From Afifellaceae bacterium (GTDB taxonomy: Bacteria; Pseudomonadota; Alphaproteobacteria; Rhizobiales; Afifellaceae), in NCBI GenBank assembly GCA_028284625.1, contig JANQRH010000026.1:124001-188000 (forward strand): a stretch of DNA of 64,000 nucleotides, read 5' to 3'. Positions 9,821-18,262 of the stretch are shown in pieces. Positions within the stretch are counted from its first letter, which is position 1, and each line of letters starts with the position of its first letter. The notes beneath the pieces were generated by a model, which was not told the DNA's origin, did no database searches, and was given only the letters and a program-made list of their open reading frames with translations. The position numbers were made by a program, and so were the translations under genes.

Positions 9821-9832
9821 TTCAAGCTTGAA
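9821..9832. promoter_or_regulatory. Operator-like 12-bp palindrome TTCAAGCTTGAA (copy 1)
   Basis: This is a perfect inverted repeat in the divergent promoter region between the aminotransferase and the GntR gene, 44 bases before the GntR start. An identical 12-mer occurs 53 bases before the 37.3 kb operon. An AT-rich perfect palindrome repeated in front of two catabolic operons in GC-rich DNA is most simply a binding site for a shared repressor. The cognate protein is unknown; candidates are the two MarR proteins or the GntR protein in this window. Confidence 0.6.
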
Positions 9833-9876
9833 GGTTTTACCGCGATCCATCAACATGGCGGCCTGAAACGGGAGAG

Positions 9877-10596
9877 ATGGGTTTGCCGGCGAAGCCGAAG
9901 CTGAGCGCCGGTGCGGCAACGTTATCCGGCGTGTCGCCCGCCAGCCTTCGCGCGCAGATCTACGCCGACCTGCGCCACCGATTGCAGCGCGCCGCGTTCG
10001 GCGCCGGCCACCGCTTTGTCGACACGGAGGTCGCCGCCGCGTTCGGCACATCGCGTATGCCGGCGCGCGAGGCGCTGATGGCGTTGGCTTCGCAGGGCTT
10101 TCTGCACCAGACAAGCCGCGGCTTCGTGGTGCCTGAGCTTTCCCCCGAAGACATCCGCGACATCTTTGCGGTGCGCAAGCTTCTGGAACCGGAAGCGGCC
10201 GCGCTTGCCTCGCGTCGTCTGGACGAAGACGGCATTACCGCCATCAAAGCCGCACGCGACATGGCGCGCGCCGCCTGCGCGGCGGACAATATCGACGCGC
10301 TGATGGAATCCAACATCGCCTTCCGCGCCGCGTGGCTTTCCGCAGTCAGCAATCGCCGCCTCGTGGAAACGATCGAGAGCTTCCGCGACCACATTCAAAC
10401 CGTCCGCACCGCAACGCTCCATCGCCCCGAGACCCGTATTGTGGTCTTGAGCGGGATTGAGGATCTGACTGCTGCTTTTAGTAAGCGCGACGCAGAAGCC
10501 ATGCGCGCCCGCATGCTGGCTTTCCTGAACGCAGCCGAACGCGAGTTCTTCAACGCGGTGCACGATGATCTGACAGCCGCGGGAGAGCGCCAATGA
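9877..10596 (+). CDS. GntR-family transcriptional regulator (FadR/FCD subfamily)
   Basis: Protein of 239 aa with an N-terminal winged helix (about residues 27-95; LRAQIYADLRHRLQRAAF and FGTSRMPAREALMALASQGF). An all-helical ligand-binding FCD domain follows, with DIRDIFAVRKLLEPEAA at its start. FCD regulators usually bind small organic acids and repress catabolic operons. It overlaps the next gene by four bases (ATGA), so it is the first gene of the operon with the monooxygenase and aldolase-cyclase fusion and probably controls it. Confidence 0.9.
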   Translation: MGLPAKPKLSAGAATLSGVSPASLRAQIYADLRHRLQRAAFGAGHRFVDTEVAAAFGTSRMPAREALMALASQGFLHQTSRGFVVPELSPEDIRDIFAVRKLLEPEAAALASRRLDEDGITAIKAARDMARAACAADNIDALMESNIAFRAAWLSAVSNRRLVETIESFRDHIQTVRTATLHRPETRIVVLSGIEDLTAAFSKRDAEAMRARMLAFLNAAEREFFNAVHDDLTAAGERQ

Positions 10597-11678
10597 CCAA
10601 CCCGCTCACCGGTCCGGCCCGCTTCAAGCTCGGTGTCTTCTCCGCCAATGCCGATGGCGGCCTGGCGCTCACCACGGTGGCGGAGCGATGGAAGGCGACG
10701 TGGCCGGACAATCTGGCCGCGGCGCGCATCGCCGATGAAGGCGGGTTCGATTTCTTCTTGCCTATCGCTCGCTGGGCCGGCTTCGGCGGCAAGACGCGTG
10801 CGCGGGAATGGTCGTTTGAGACCTTCACTTGGGCAGCCGGGCTGGCGGCGGTGACGCAGCGCATGGCGATCTTCGCGACCGTGCACGTGCCGCTCGTTCA
10901 CCCGATCTACGCCGCCAAGGCACTGGCGACGGTCGATCACATTTCCGGCGGGCGCGCCGGCCTCAACATCGTGGTTGGCTGGAACCCGAAGGAGTTCGCC
11001 ATGTTCGGCGCCACGCCGGACGAGCGTGGCTACGAGCGCGCCGGTGAATGGATCACCATCATGGAGCGCGCCTACGCCGCCAACGAGCCGTTTGATTTCG
11101 ACGGCGACTACTACAAGCTCGCCGGCGTGGTCTCTAAGCCCGCCTCCGTCCAGGTGCCGCGGCCCGTCACCATGAACGCCGCCTTCGGTGGGCCGGGGCG
11201 CGAGTTCGCAGCCCGTCACTGCGACTTCCTGTTCTCCACCTTCACCGATATCGAGGATGGCCGTCGGCACCTGGCCGACATTCGTACCCGCGCCGAGGTC
11301 GCCGGACGCGAGATCGGCGCCTACACGGTCTGCCATGTCGTCTGTCGCGAGACCCAGAGCGAGGCGGAAGACGCCTATGAGCGCTACGCAGTGCGCGAGG
11401 CCGACCACGAGGCGGTCGACAATCACATGGCCGGCAAGAAGGAATTCTCCGGCTCGCACGATGAGAGTGCCTATCGCGATTATCGCCAGCGGTTCGCCGG
11501 CGGTGCCGGCACCTATCCGCTGATTGGAACGCCTGAGGCGATCGCCGGAGAGATCGCCGACATCGCCGCGGAAGGCTGGTCGGGTGCGGCGCTGTCTTTC
11601 CTTAACTACACGAACGAAATGCCGTTCTTCATCGAGCGCGTATTTCCGCTTCTGAAAGAGGCCGGGCTCAAAGAATGA
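10593..11678 (+). CDS. LLM-class flavin-dependent monooxygenase (RutA-like)
   Basis: Luciferase-like monooxygenase, 361 aa, using reduced FMN and O2. Typical segments are FKLGVFSANADGG at the N-terminus, RMAIFATVHVPLVHPIYAAK, HISGGRAGLNIVVGWNPKEFAMFG and PLIGTPEAIAGEIADIAAEG. The arrangement resembles RutA and alkanesulfonate-monooxygenase relatives, which insert oxygen into heterocycles or sulfonates. It lies between a GntR regulator and an aldolase-cyclase fusion. Its inferred role is oxygenation of the substrate later cleaved by the fusion protein. A flavin reductase is not encoded next to it. Confidence 0.88.
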   Translation: MTNPLTGPARFKLGVFSANADGGLALTTVAERWKATWPDNLAAARIADEGGFDFFLPIARWAGFGGKTRAREWSFETFTWAAGLAAVTQRMAIFATVHVPLVHPIYAAKALATVDHISGGRAGLNIVVGWNPKEFAMFGATPDERGYERAGEWITIMERAYAANEPFDFDGDYYKLAGVVSKPASVQVPRPVTMNAAFGGPGREFAARHCDFLFSTFTDIEDGRRHLADIRTRAEVAGREIGAYTVCHVVCRETQSEAEDAYERYAVREADHEAVDNHMAGKKEFSGSHDESAYRDYRQRFAGGAGTYPLIGTPEAIAGEIADIAAEGWSGAALSFLNYTNEMPFFIERVFPLLKEAGLKE

Positions 11679-11733
11679 GATGGACAATCAGGCCGGCCCG
11701 CTTGGGCCTGCCTGATATGAGGGGAGTATCTGC

Positions 11734-13299
11734 GTGTTTGACCTCAAGAATCCGGCGCTGAAGCGCCGCCTCACCGATGGGCCGGCGCTCGGCACCTATT
11801 GGTTTGCGCTGGGCAATATCCCGATGATCGAAGCCGCACTCGATGCCGGCGCGGAAGCGATCGTCATCGACATGCAGCACGGATTGTTTGAGCGCGCCGC
11901 ATTGGAGGCAGCGGTCGCCGCCGTTCCGTCGGGCGCATCCTGCCTTGTGCGCGTGGAGGACGACACGCCGACATCCATCGGCCGCGCGCTCGATGCGGGC
12001 GCGGAAGGCATCCTCGTTCCGATGGTGGAGACCGGCAAGCAGGCACGCGCCGCAGCGGCAGCCTGTCACTATCCGCCGAAAGGCATCCGTTCCGGCGGCG
12101 GCCTCCAGCCGATGCGTGACTTTCAGACCTATATCGATGTTGCGCCGGATGCGATCGCCGTCGGCGTCATGATCGAGACGGCAAAGGGCGTGGAGAACGC
12201 GGAGAAGATCGCCGCCGCAGAGAATGTCGATTTCGTCTTCATCGGCACCGGCGACCTGGCGTTGTCGCTTGGCACGGCACCCGGTTCCGAAGCGCACAAT
12301 GCGGCGTGTCGAAAAGTCCTTGAGGCTTGCCGCCGGGTCGGCACGCCTTGTGGCATCTTTACGTTCAGCGGTGAGGCGGCGGCCGCGCGCATCGCTGAGG
12401 GCTACGCCATGACGGTGGTCGCCAACGACGTCTCCGCAGCGAGCGCGCACTTCAACGCGGCGCAATCCGCCTTCAAGGGCGCACGGCCGCATCCTGTCGC
12501 GACGGCATCGAATGTCGGCGCAGAATCATCTCTGGCCGCTTTCGCGCTCGCCATTCAGACCGGCCGCATCCGCGTGATCGACTTGACGCAGACGCTCAAT
12601 CCTCAGACGCCGGTCATCGCGCTGCCGCCTGAGTTTGTGCAGACGCCAGCCTTCGAGATGTCGGAGCTGTCGCGCTACGACGAGCGTGGCCCCGCCTGGT
12701 ATTGGAACATTTTCGCTTGCGGCGAGCACACCGGCACACATTTCGATGCGCCGGTCCATTGGGTGACCGGCAAGGATCTGCCGGACGGCTACACAGACAC
12801 GATCTCCGTGCAGCGCATGATCGCGCCGGCCTGCGTCATCGATTGCTCCGCCGAGGCGGCAAAGGACGAGAAGTTCCTTCTCACCCGCGCGCATGTCGAG
12901 GCCTGGGAGGCCACGCACGGCATCGTGCCGGAGGGCGCGTGGGTGCTCTTCCGCACCGATTGGTCGAAGCGCACCGACCCGGTCGCCTTCCTCAACGCGC
13001 AGGCCGACGGCCCGCACGTGCCCGGTCCCGATCCGGACTGCGTGCGCTACCTGGCTTATGACCGGCGCGTCACAGGCTTCGGCGTGGAATCGGTCGGCAC
13101 CGACGCCGGCCAGGCCTTCGCGTTCGAGCCGCCATTCCCGGCGCATGCGCTCATGCACGGGTCGAACAAATTCGGGCTGGCGAGCCTGTGCAATCTCGAC
13201 CTCCTGCCGCCGAAGGGGGCGGTCATCGTCACCGCACCTCTGAAGATTGAGAAGGGCTCCGGCAGCCCGTTGCGCGTGTTGGCCCTGGTGGAGCATTAG
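11734..13299 (+). CDS. HpcH/HpaI aldolase fused to cyclase-family (isatin hydrolase-like) hydrolase
   Basis: A 521-aa two-domain protein. Residues about 1-250 are a class II HpcH/HpaI aldolase. IDMQH gives the catalytic His49, VRVEDDT the conserved Arg, MIET the metal ligand Glu148, and FIGTGDLALSLG the metal ligand Asp174. Residues about 265-521 are a cyclase-family metal hydrolase with GEHTGTHFDAPVHW (His332, His336, Asp338, His342), the signature of isatin hydrolase and kynurenine formamidase-type enzymes. Both active sites look intact. The C-terminal domain closely resembles the separate cyclase at 23.7 kb. GTG start with an AGGGGAG ribosome site. The inferred joint reaction is retro-aldol release of isatin, then ring opening to isatinate. 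Confidence 0.85.
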   Translation: MFDLKNPALKRRLTDGPALGTYWFALGNIPMIEAALDAGAEAIVIDMQHGLFERAALEAAVAAVPSGASCLVRVEDDTPTSIGRALDAGAEGILVPMVETGKQARAAAAACHYPPKGIRSGGGLQPMRDFQTYIDVAPDAIAVGVMIETAKGVENAEKIAAAENVDFVFIGTGDLALSLGTAPGSEAHNAACRKVLEACRRVGTPCGIFTFSGEAAAARIAEGYAMTVVANDVSAASAHFNAAQSAFKGARPHPVATASNVGAESSLAAFALAIQTGRIRVIDLTQTLNPQTPVIALPPEFVQTPAFEMSELSRYDERGPAWYWNIFACGEHTGTHFDAPVHWVTGKDLPDGYTDTISVQRMIAPACVIDCSAEAAKDEKFLLTRAHVEAWEATHGIVPEGAWVLFRTDWSKRTDPVAFLNAQADGPHVPGPDPDCVRYLAYDRRVTGFGVESVGTDAGQAFAFEPPFPAHALMHGSNKFGLASLCNLDLLPPKGAVIVTAPLKIEKGSGSPLRVLALVEH

Positions 13300-13337
13300 G
13301 AGCTGTGCTTTGAAGGGGGCCTCATCAAGGTCCGCTG

Positions 13338-14423
13338 ATGTTTACCCGCCGCCGCTTCACCCAATCGTCGCTCGCCGCACTCGCTGCCGCCATGGCTATG
13401 CCGACACACGCCAAGCAATCGACAACCGCCAAGGCGGCCGGCTTTCGCGTGCCGGAGGAATCGGCGCCGCATGAGCTGACCTTCATGCAATGGCCGTCGA
13501 CGATGGAGGTCTACGACGATTGGGATCACCGGGCGGCCACGCAGGAGGTGATCGCCGAGATCGCCAACACGGTTGCGGAATTCGAGCCGGTCATCATGCT
13601 GATGGCCGAGGAGCACCGGCGCTCCGCGCGCCGCATCCTGTCCGCGTCGGTCGAGATCTGGGACATCCCGACGGAAGACCTCTGGTGCCGCGATTCCGGT
13701 CCGATTTTTGCCATCGACGGCAAGGGCGGGATCGCGGTGACGCATCTCAACTTCAACGGCTGGGGCAATCGCGAAACGCATGTGCATGACGGCAAGGTCG
13801 CCCGGCGCGTAGCGGAGCGCCTGAGCCTGCCCTTCTTCGATAACGACGTGGTGGGCGAGGGCGGTGGCGTGGAGACCGACGGCGACGGCACGCTGATGGC
13901 GCACGAAAGCTCCTGGGTGCTGCCCAACCGCAATGCCGGGACGCGTGACGAGATCGAACGGGTCCTGCTTGATGCCTACGGTGCCGACAAGATGATCTGG
14001 GCGCCGGGCCTCGCCGGCCATGACGTCACCGACTACCACATCGACGGGCTGGCCCGCTTCGTGAAGCCGGGGCAGGTGGCCATCCAGATCGGCGATCGCA
14101 TGTGGCCGGACGACATCTGGTCGCGCACCGACTTTGAGACCTACGAGATTCTATCGAATGCAACGGACGCCAAAGGCCGCGCCTTGGAGCTGGTGAAGCT
14201 GCCGGTGCCGGACCACGACTGGGAATCGTCCTTCGCCAACTATTATGTCTGCAACGGCGGCATCCTGGCGTCGGAGTCCGCCGATCCGGCTGCCAACGAG
14301 GAGGCGATGGCCGTTCTGGAGGGCCTCTATCCCGGCCGCGAGCTGGTGTTGCTGGAAACCGATATTCTCGGAGATGCCGGCGGCGGCATCCACTGCGCCA
14401 CACAGCAAATGCCGAAGGTGTAA
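13338..14423 (+). CDS. Tat-exported agmatine deiminase-family protein
   Basis: A 361-aa member of the agmatine deiminase/peptidyl-arginine deiminase family (guanidino-group-modifying superfamily). The N-terminus MFTRRRFTQSSLAALAAAMAMPTHA is a twin-arginine signal, so the enzyme probably acts outside the cytoplasm, unlike classical AguA. Catalytic features seen are DLWCRDSGPIF, GWGNRE, GEGGGVETDGDG, HIDGLARF and the C-terminal nucleophile Cys353 in GGGIHCATQQMP. It is the last plus-strand gene of this block, 38 bases after the fusion gene. Its link to the neighbours is unclear; the substrate may be a guanidine compound other than agmatine. Confidence 0.85.
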   Translation: MFTRRRFTQSSLAALAAAMAMPTHAKQSTTAKAAGFRVPEESAPHELTFMQWPSTMEVYDDWDHRAATQEVIAEIANTVAEFEPVIMLMAEEHRRSARRILSASVEIWDIPTEDLWCRDSGPIFAIDGKGGIAVTHLNFNGWGNRETHVHDGKVARRVAERLSLPFFDNDVVGEGGGVETDGDGTLMAHESSWVLPNRNAGTRDEIERVLLDAYGADKMIWAPGLAGHDVTDYHIDGLARFVKPGQVAIQIGDRMWPDDIWSRTDFETYEILSNATDAKGRALELVKLPVPDHDWESSFANYYVCNGGILASESADPAANEEAMAVLEGLYPGRELVLLETDILGDAGGGIHCATQQMPKV

Positions 14424-14424
14424 C

Positions 14425-14440
14425 GCGGCCTGTAGGCCGC
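14425..14440. terminator. Short hairpin between convergent genes
   Basis: GCGGCC-TGTA-GGCCGC forms a 6-bp GC stem just after the deiminase stop and touching the stop codon of the convergent GlcD-type gene. There is no T-run on either side, so it is only a candidate bidirectional terminator. Confidence 0.35.
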
Positions 14441-15858
14441 TAAACCACGCGCCCCGGATTCAGAATACCGGCCGGGTCGAGCGTCGCTTTCAGGCGCCGC
14501 ATCAATTCAATGGCCGCGTCCGATCGGCTGAGCGGCAGATAGGCCTTCTTGAGTTGGCCGATGCCGTGCTCCGCACTGACCGCCCCGCCGACGCGCCCGA
14601 CGGCCTCGTAGACGACCTCGTCGATCGCCGTCTTGGTTGCCGCATCCGGTTTCGTGTCGAAGCCGACGACGAAGTGCAGATTGGCGTCGCCGATATGCCC
14701 GTAGGTCTGGCGCACCACGTCGGGCCAGCGCTCGCCGATTTCTTTATTGATCGCGGCTGCGGTTTCCACGATCTGGCCGATCGGCACCGAAACGTCGAAA
14801 CTGGCCACGCCGCCAAAAGCTTGCCGATAGGTCGCCGGCCCCTCGTCACGTGGTGCCCAGATGCGCCGAGCCTGATCCACGGACGTGGCGATCACCGCAT
14901 CGGTGACCCATCCGGCCTCAAGACCCTCCGCCAGGAATGCCTCTAGCCGCGCGTTCTCTTCCGCCTCGTCATTGCCACGAGTCTCGATGATGACGGACAT
15001 CGGCGGCACCGCCTCAAGCGGCAGATCAAAGCCGCCCTTCGTCGTCATGTAGGTCAGGAAGTCCGACCACATCGCCTCAAAGGCCGATAGCGACGGCCCA
15101 AGCGACCGTCTTGCCGCGGCAAGCGCCGTGGTGACTTCGGCGGGGCCGGCGAGCGCGACAAGCGCCGTCGCCACAGCGGGGCGATGCGGCGAAAGCCTCA
15201 GCACCGCGCGCGTCACGACGCCGAGCGTGCCTTCCGTGCCGATGAAGAGCTGCTTCAAATCATAGCCGCTGTTGTTCTTCACCATGTTGTTCATATCGGC
15301 GAGCACGGTGCCGTCGGCGAGCACGGCTTCCAGGCCCAGCACATGCACGCGCGTCATGCCCGTCCCGATCACACGAATGCCGCCGGCATTGGTGCCGATC
15401 ACGCCGCCGATCGTGCAGGAGCCGCGCGCCCCGAGGTCGATGCCAAGCTCCAGATCGTGCTCAAGCGCGGCCTGTTGCGCCGCCTCTAGCGTTGTGCCTG
15501 CCTTCACGACCATCGTGGCGGCGAGCGGATCGACGGCCTCCACGCCGGCAAGCTTCTCAAGCGACAGCGCGATCTCGTCCCTGCGGCAGGAGGCGCCGCC
15601 GGCCAGCCCCGTGAGCCCGCCCTGCACAACGATCCTCTGTCCTCGTTCGGTGCAGAGCGCCAGGCATTTTGCGACGCCTTCCGTGTCCGCCGGCTTGAGG
15701 AGCAGCACCGGCGCGGCTTCGCTCCAGCCGGTCCAGTCCGCCGCGCGGGCGGACAGCACATCGGCGTCGCTGATCACATTCGCCGCGCCGATGAGCGACG
15801 AGAAATCGCCTGCCGTCAGGTGCGAAGGCCCGGAAGGGGCGAGGGAGGATTGCGCCAT
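14440..15858 (-). CDS. FAD-binding 2-hydroxyacid dehydrogenase (GlcD/D-lactate dehydrogenase family)
   Basis: Vanillyl-alcohol-oxidase-type flavoprotein, 472 aa. The FAD-binding PCMH domain covers roughly residues 45-225 (VVQGGLTGLAGGAS, GSCTIGGVIGTNAGGIRVIG, LFIGTEGTLGVVT). The C-terminal oxidase domain carries YGHIGDANLHFVVG and SAEHGIGQLKKAYL, the metal-binding His segments of this family. It would oxidise a D-2-hydroxy acid to the 2-oxo acid with electrons going to the respiratory chain. The substrate is unknown. It follows the MarR gene after eight bases, so the two are co-transcribed. Confidence 0.88.
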   Translation of the reverse strand: MAQSSLAPSGPSHLTAGDFSSLIGAANVISDADVLSARAADWTGWSEAAPVLLLKPADTEGVAKCLALCTERGQRIVVQGGLTGLAGGASCRRDEIALSLEKLAGVEAVDPLAATMVVKAGTTLEAAQQAALEHDLELGIDLGARGSCTIGGVIGTNAGGIRVIGTGMTRVHVLGLEAVLADGTVLADMNNMVKNNSGYDLKQLFIGTEGTLGVVTRAVLRLSPHRPAVATALVALAGPAEVTTALAAARRSLGPSLSAFEAMWSDFLTYMTTKGGFDLPLEAVPPMSVIIETRGNDEAEENARLEAFLAEGLEAGWVTDAVIATSVDQARRIWAPRDEGPATYRQAFGGVASFDVSVPIGQIVETAAAINKEIGERWPDVVRQTYGHIGDANLHFVVGFDTKPDAATKTAIDEVVYEAVGRVGGAVSAEHGIGQLKKAYLPLSRSDAAIELMRRLKATLDPAGILNPGRVV

Positions 15859-15866
15859 GATTCGCG

Positions 15867-16424
15867 TCAGGCGGCCGCCCCAGTATCGGATCGCGCCGAC
15901 ACGCCACGCGGATGCGCCGCGCCGAGCACCGACGATTTAAGCTCGCCGAGGCGCGTCCAGAGCGCCTTCTGTTCGCTCTCGCTGAAGCCGGCAAACAACT
16001 CGCCGATCCACTCCGCGTGCGCCACCGCCATCTCCGCGAAATCCTCGCGGCCCTTCTCCGTCAGCCGCACGCGCACCGCGCGCCGATCGGCCTCAGAGAT
16101 GTTGCGCTCAATCAGTCCCGCTTGCACCAGCCGTTCTACCAGCCCGGTGACGTTGCCGTTGGAGACCATCATACGGCGCGACAGTTCCCCGAGCAGCAAT
16201 CCATCCTCGAAGCGCTCAAGCTGCGCCAACAGATCAAAGCGCGGCAGCGTCGTGTTGAAGCGCTCGCGCAGCCGCCGCCGCATCTCGACTTCGATGAGAT
16301 TGGTGCAAGCCAGGAGCCGCAGCCAGAGCCTGAGCTCCGTGGCGTGGTCCTGAGGCCGCTCCACCACCTTCGACTCCGCGTCGAGATGGCGGTCGGACTT
16401 GGCAATCTCCCGGATCGGCGGCAC
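15867..16424 (-). CDS. MarR-family transcriptional regulator
   Basis: Protein of 185 aa with a winged helix at about residues 60-125: LLLGELSRRMMVSNGNVTGLVERLVQAGLIERN is the recognition helix region and SEADRRAVRVRLTEKG the wing. The GTG start at 16424 has a GGGGAG ribosome site. It is the first gene of a pair with the GlcD-type dehydrogenase and lies 129 bases after the Dpp operon on the same strand. MarR proteins of this group often respond to phenolic or aromatic acids. It is one of three candidates for binding the TTCAAGCTTGAA palindromes. Confidence 0.9.
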   Translation of the reverse strand: MPPIREIAKSDRHLDAESKVVERPQDHATELRLWLRLLACTNLIEVEMRRRLRERFNTTLPRFDLLAQLERFEDGLLLGELSRRMMVSNGNVTGLVERLVQAGLIERNISEADRRAVRVRLTEKGREDFAEMAVAHAEWIGELFAGFSESEQKALWTRLGELKSSVLGAAHPRGVSARSDTGAAA

Positions 16425-16553
16425 GGACTCCCCGCTGTCACTGGCGTTGTTCAGGCGCGCGCCGTGCCGTGCCCGATGACACGTCGCACAATTGCTTCAT
16501 AGTTAAACAGTCACGGCACCCGCCACAAGCTTGCCGCGCCGATTTCGGCAACC

Positions 16554-17378
16554 TCAGGTCGCTGCCAGCCAGTCGGGATCGATCTCCGGCAGCGGGATCG
16601 CCGCCTTCAGCTCGGCGGTATAGGGATGCTCCGGATGATCGAAGAGGGGGCCGGTCGGCCGGTTCTCAAGGATACGCCCGCCGCGCATGACGATCACACG
16701 GTCGCACAGGCGACGCACGACAGAAAGGTCGTGGCTGATGAAGAGCACCGTCAGCTTGAGCTCGCTCTTCAGGCGTTCCAGCAGGCTCAGAATTTGCGCC
16801 TGACTGGAGACGTCGAGCCCGGAGACGATCTCATCGGCGAGCACGAAGCGCGGCTTCAGCGCGATCGCGCGCGCGATCCCGACGCGCTGCCGCTGGCCGC
16901 CGGAAAGCTCGTGCGGATAGCGTGCTGAAAAAGCCGGCGGCAGGCCGACTATCTCCAGCGTGGCCGCTGCAAGGTCATGCGCCTCGCTTGCCGATGTCGC
17001 CACGCCGTGGAAGAGAAGCGGACGCGCAATCGTTCGCCCGACGGTCAGGCGCGGATTGAGCGACGACAGCGGGTCCTGAAAGATCACCTGCAGATCGCGA
17101 CGAAGCGGCCGCAGCGCATTGTCGTCGCGATGCGTGATGTCCGAGCCTGCGAAGTGGATCGCTCCGTCCGTCGGATCGATCAGCCTGACCAACGTCCGCC
17201 CGAGCGTTGTCTTGCCGGAACCCGACTCGCCCACCACGCCGACGACCTCGCCTTCGGCAACCTTAAAGCCGATATCGTGGAGAATCTCTACCATCGGCCG
17301 CGGCCTGAAGAGAGGCTTGCGGTTGGGATCGGGGAGGGCGACGCAGAGACCCTCCACACTGAAGAGTGGCGCGCTCAT
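16554..17378 (-). CDS. Dpp/Opp-type ABC transporter ATP-binding protein (DppF-like)
   Basis: ATPase of 274 aa from the ATG at 17378, which overlaps the previous stop (ATGA); the track start six codons upstream is unlikely. Walker A is GESGSGKTT, the Q-loop is VIFQDPLSSLNPRLTV, the signature is LSGGQRQRVGIARAIAL and Walker B is FVLADEIVSGLDVS. The C-terminal HPEHPYTAEL is typical of oligopeptide-type ATPases. It is the last gene of the five-gene Dpp operon. Confidence 0.92.
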   Translation of the reverse strand: MSAPLFSVEGLCVALPDPNRKPLFRPRPMVEILHDIGFKVAEGEVVGVVGESGSGKTTLGRTLVRLIDPTDGAIHFAGSDITHRDDNALRPLRRDLQVIFQDPLSSLNPRLTVGRTIARPLLFHGVATSASEAHDLAAATLEIVGLPPAFSARYPHELSGGQRQRVGIARAIALKPRFVLADEIVSGLDVSSQAQILSLLERLKSELKLTVLFISHDLSVVRRLCDRVIVMRGGRILENRPTGPLFDHPEHPYTAELKAAIPLPEIDPDWLAAT

Positions 17379-18262
17379 CGTCCCGCCTCCGACCAAGCCG
17401 CGTCGGCGCGCCTGATCTCCTGCCAGGTCGATTCAATCACCTCAGCCGGCACCGGCAGAAGCGATTCCTCCGGCCGATCGTAGCGTGGCGTCGCCGCGAT
17501 CAGCGCAGCTGTGTAAGGATGCTTCGGCTGAGCAAAAAGGCTCTCTGCATCGGTATCCTCCACCACCGAGCCGCCGAAGAGCACCGTCACCTTGCGGCAG
17601 ATCTTGGCGACGACGCCGAGGTCGTGCGTGACGAAAAGGAGCGCCGTGCCGTGGCGCTCCTGCATCTCGGCGATGAGCCGCAGGATCTGCTTCTGCACCG
17701 TGACATCGAGCGCCGTGGTCGGCTCGTCCGCCACGATCAGCTTCGGCTCCGCGGCAAAGGCGGAGGCGATCAAAACGCGCTGGCGCATGCCGCCGGAAAG
17801 CTGGTGCGGATAGGAGGCGAGCACGCGCTCCGGATCAGAGATGTGCACTTCGCCCAGAAGCTGAAGCGCGCGGTCGCGCGCCGCGCCGCGGCTGAGGCCA
17901 AGGATGGCGGTGAGCCGGTCGGTCATTTGGCCGGTGATGCGCCGCACCGGATTGAGCGCGGTGAGCGGGTCCTGCGGGATAAGGGCGGAGGTATGCGCGA
18001 TGAGCTGCCGCTGGTCGCGGTGGCGCATGGTCAAAATGTCCTGGCCGCCGAGCCGCACCGAACCGGCAAGCACCGTGACGGCATGTGGCAGGATGTCGAA
18101 GATCGTCTTGCCGATCATCGTCTTGCCGGCGCCGCTTTCGCCGACCAGCCCGCGCACCTCGCCCGGCGCGACGTTCAAGCTGACGCTCCGCAGGAGCCGG
18201 TGACTCGAATCCGCTTTCAGCGCGATGGAGAGATCGCTGATGTCGAGAAAGGGCGCGCTCAT
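17375..18262 (-). CDS. Dpp/Opp-type ABC transporter ATP-binding protein (DppD-like)
   Basis: ATPase of 295 aa from the ATG at 18262; the track adds 33 implausible Arg-rich residues upstream. Walker A is GESGAGKTM, the Q-loop is LIPQDPLTALNPVRRI, the signature is LSGGMRQRVLIASAFA and Walker B is LIVADEPTTALDVTV. The C-terminal PKHPYTAALIAATPR is characteristic of DppD/OppD. The start overlaps the permease stop by four bases, so translation is coupled. Confidence 0.92.
   Translation of the reverse strand: MSAPFLDISDLSIALKADSSHRLLRSVSLNVAPGEVRGLVGESGAGKTMIGKTIFDILPHAVTVLAGSVRLGGQDILTMRHRDQRQLIAHTSALIPQDPLTALNPVRRITGQMTDRLTAILGLSRGAARDRALQLLGEVHISDPERVLASYPHQLSGGMRQRVLIASAFAAEPKLIVADEPTTALDVTVQKQILRLIAEMQERHGTALLFVTHDLGVVAKICRKVTVLFGGSVVEDTDAESLFAQPKHPYTAALIAATPRYDRPEESLLPVPAEVIESTWQEIRRADAAWSEAGR

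Noticed and set aside
16538-16549. Palindrome GCCGATTTCGGC after the Dpp operon
   Set aside because: Only a 5-6 bp stem without a usable loop or T-run, and such GC palindromes are expected by chance; not called as terminator or operator.
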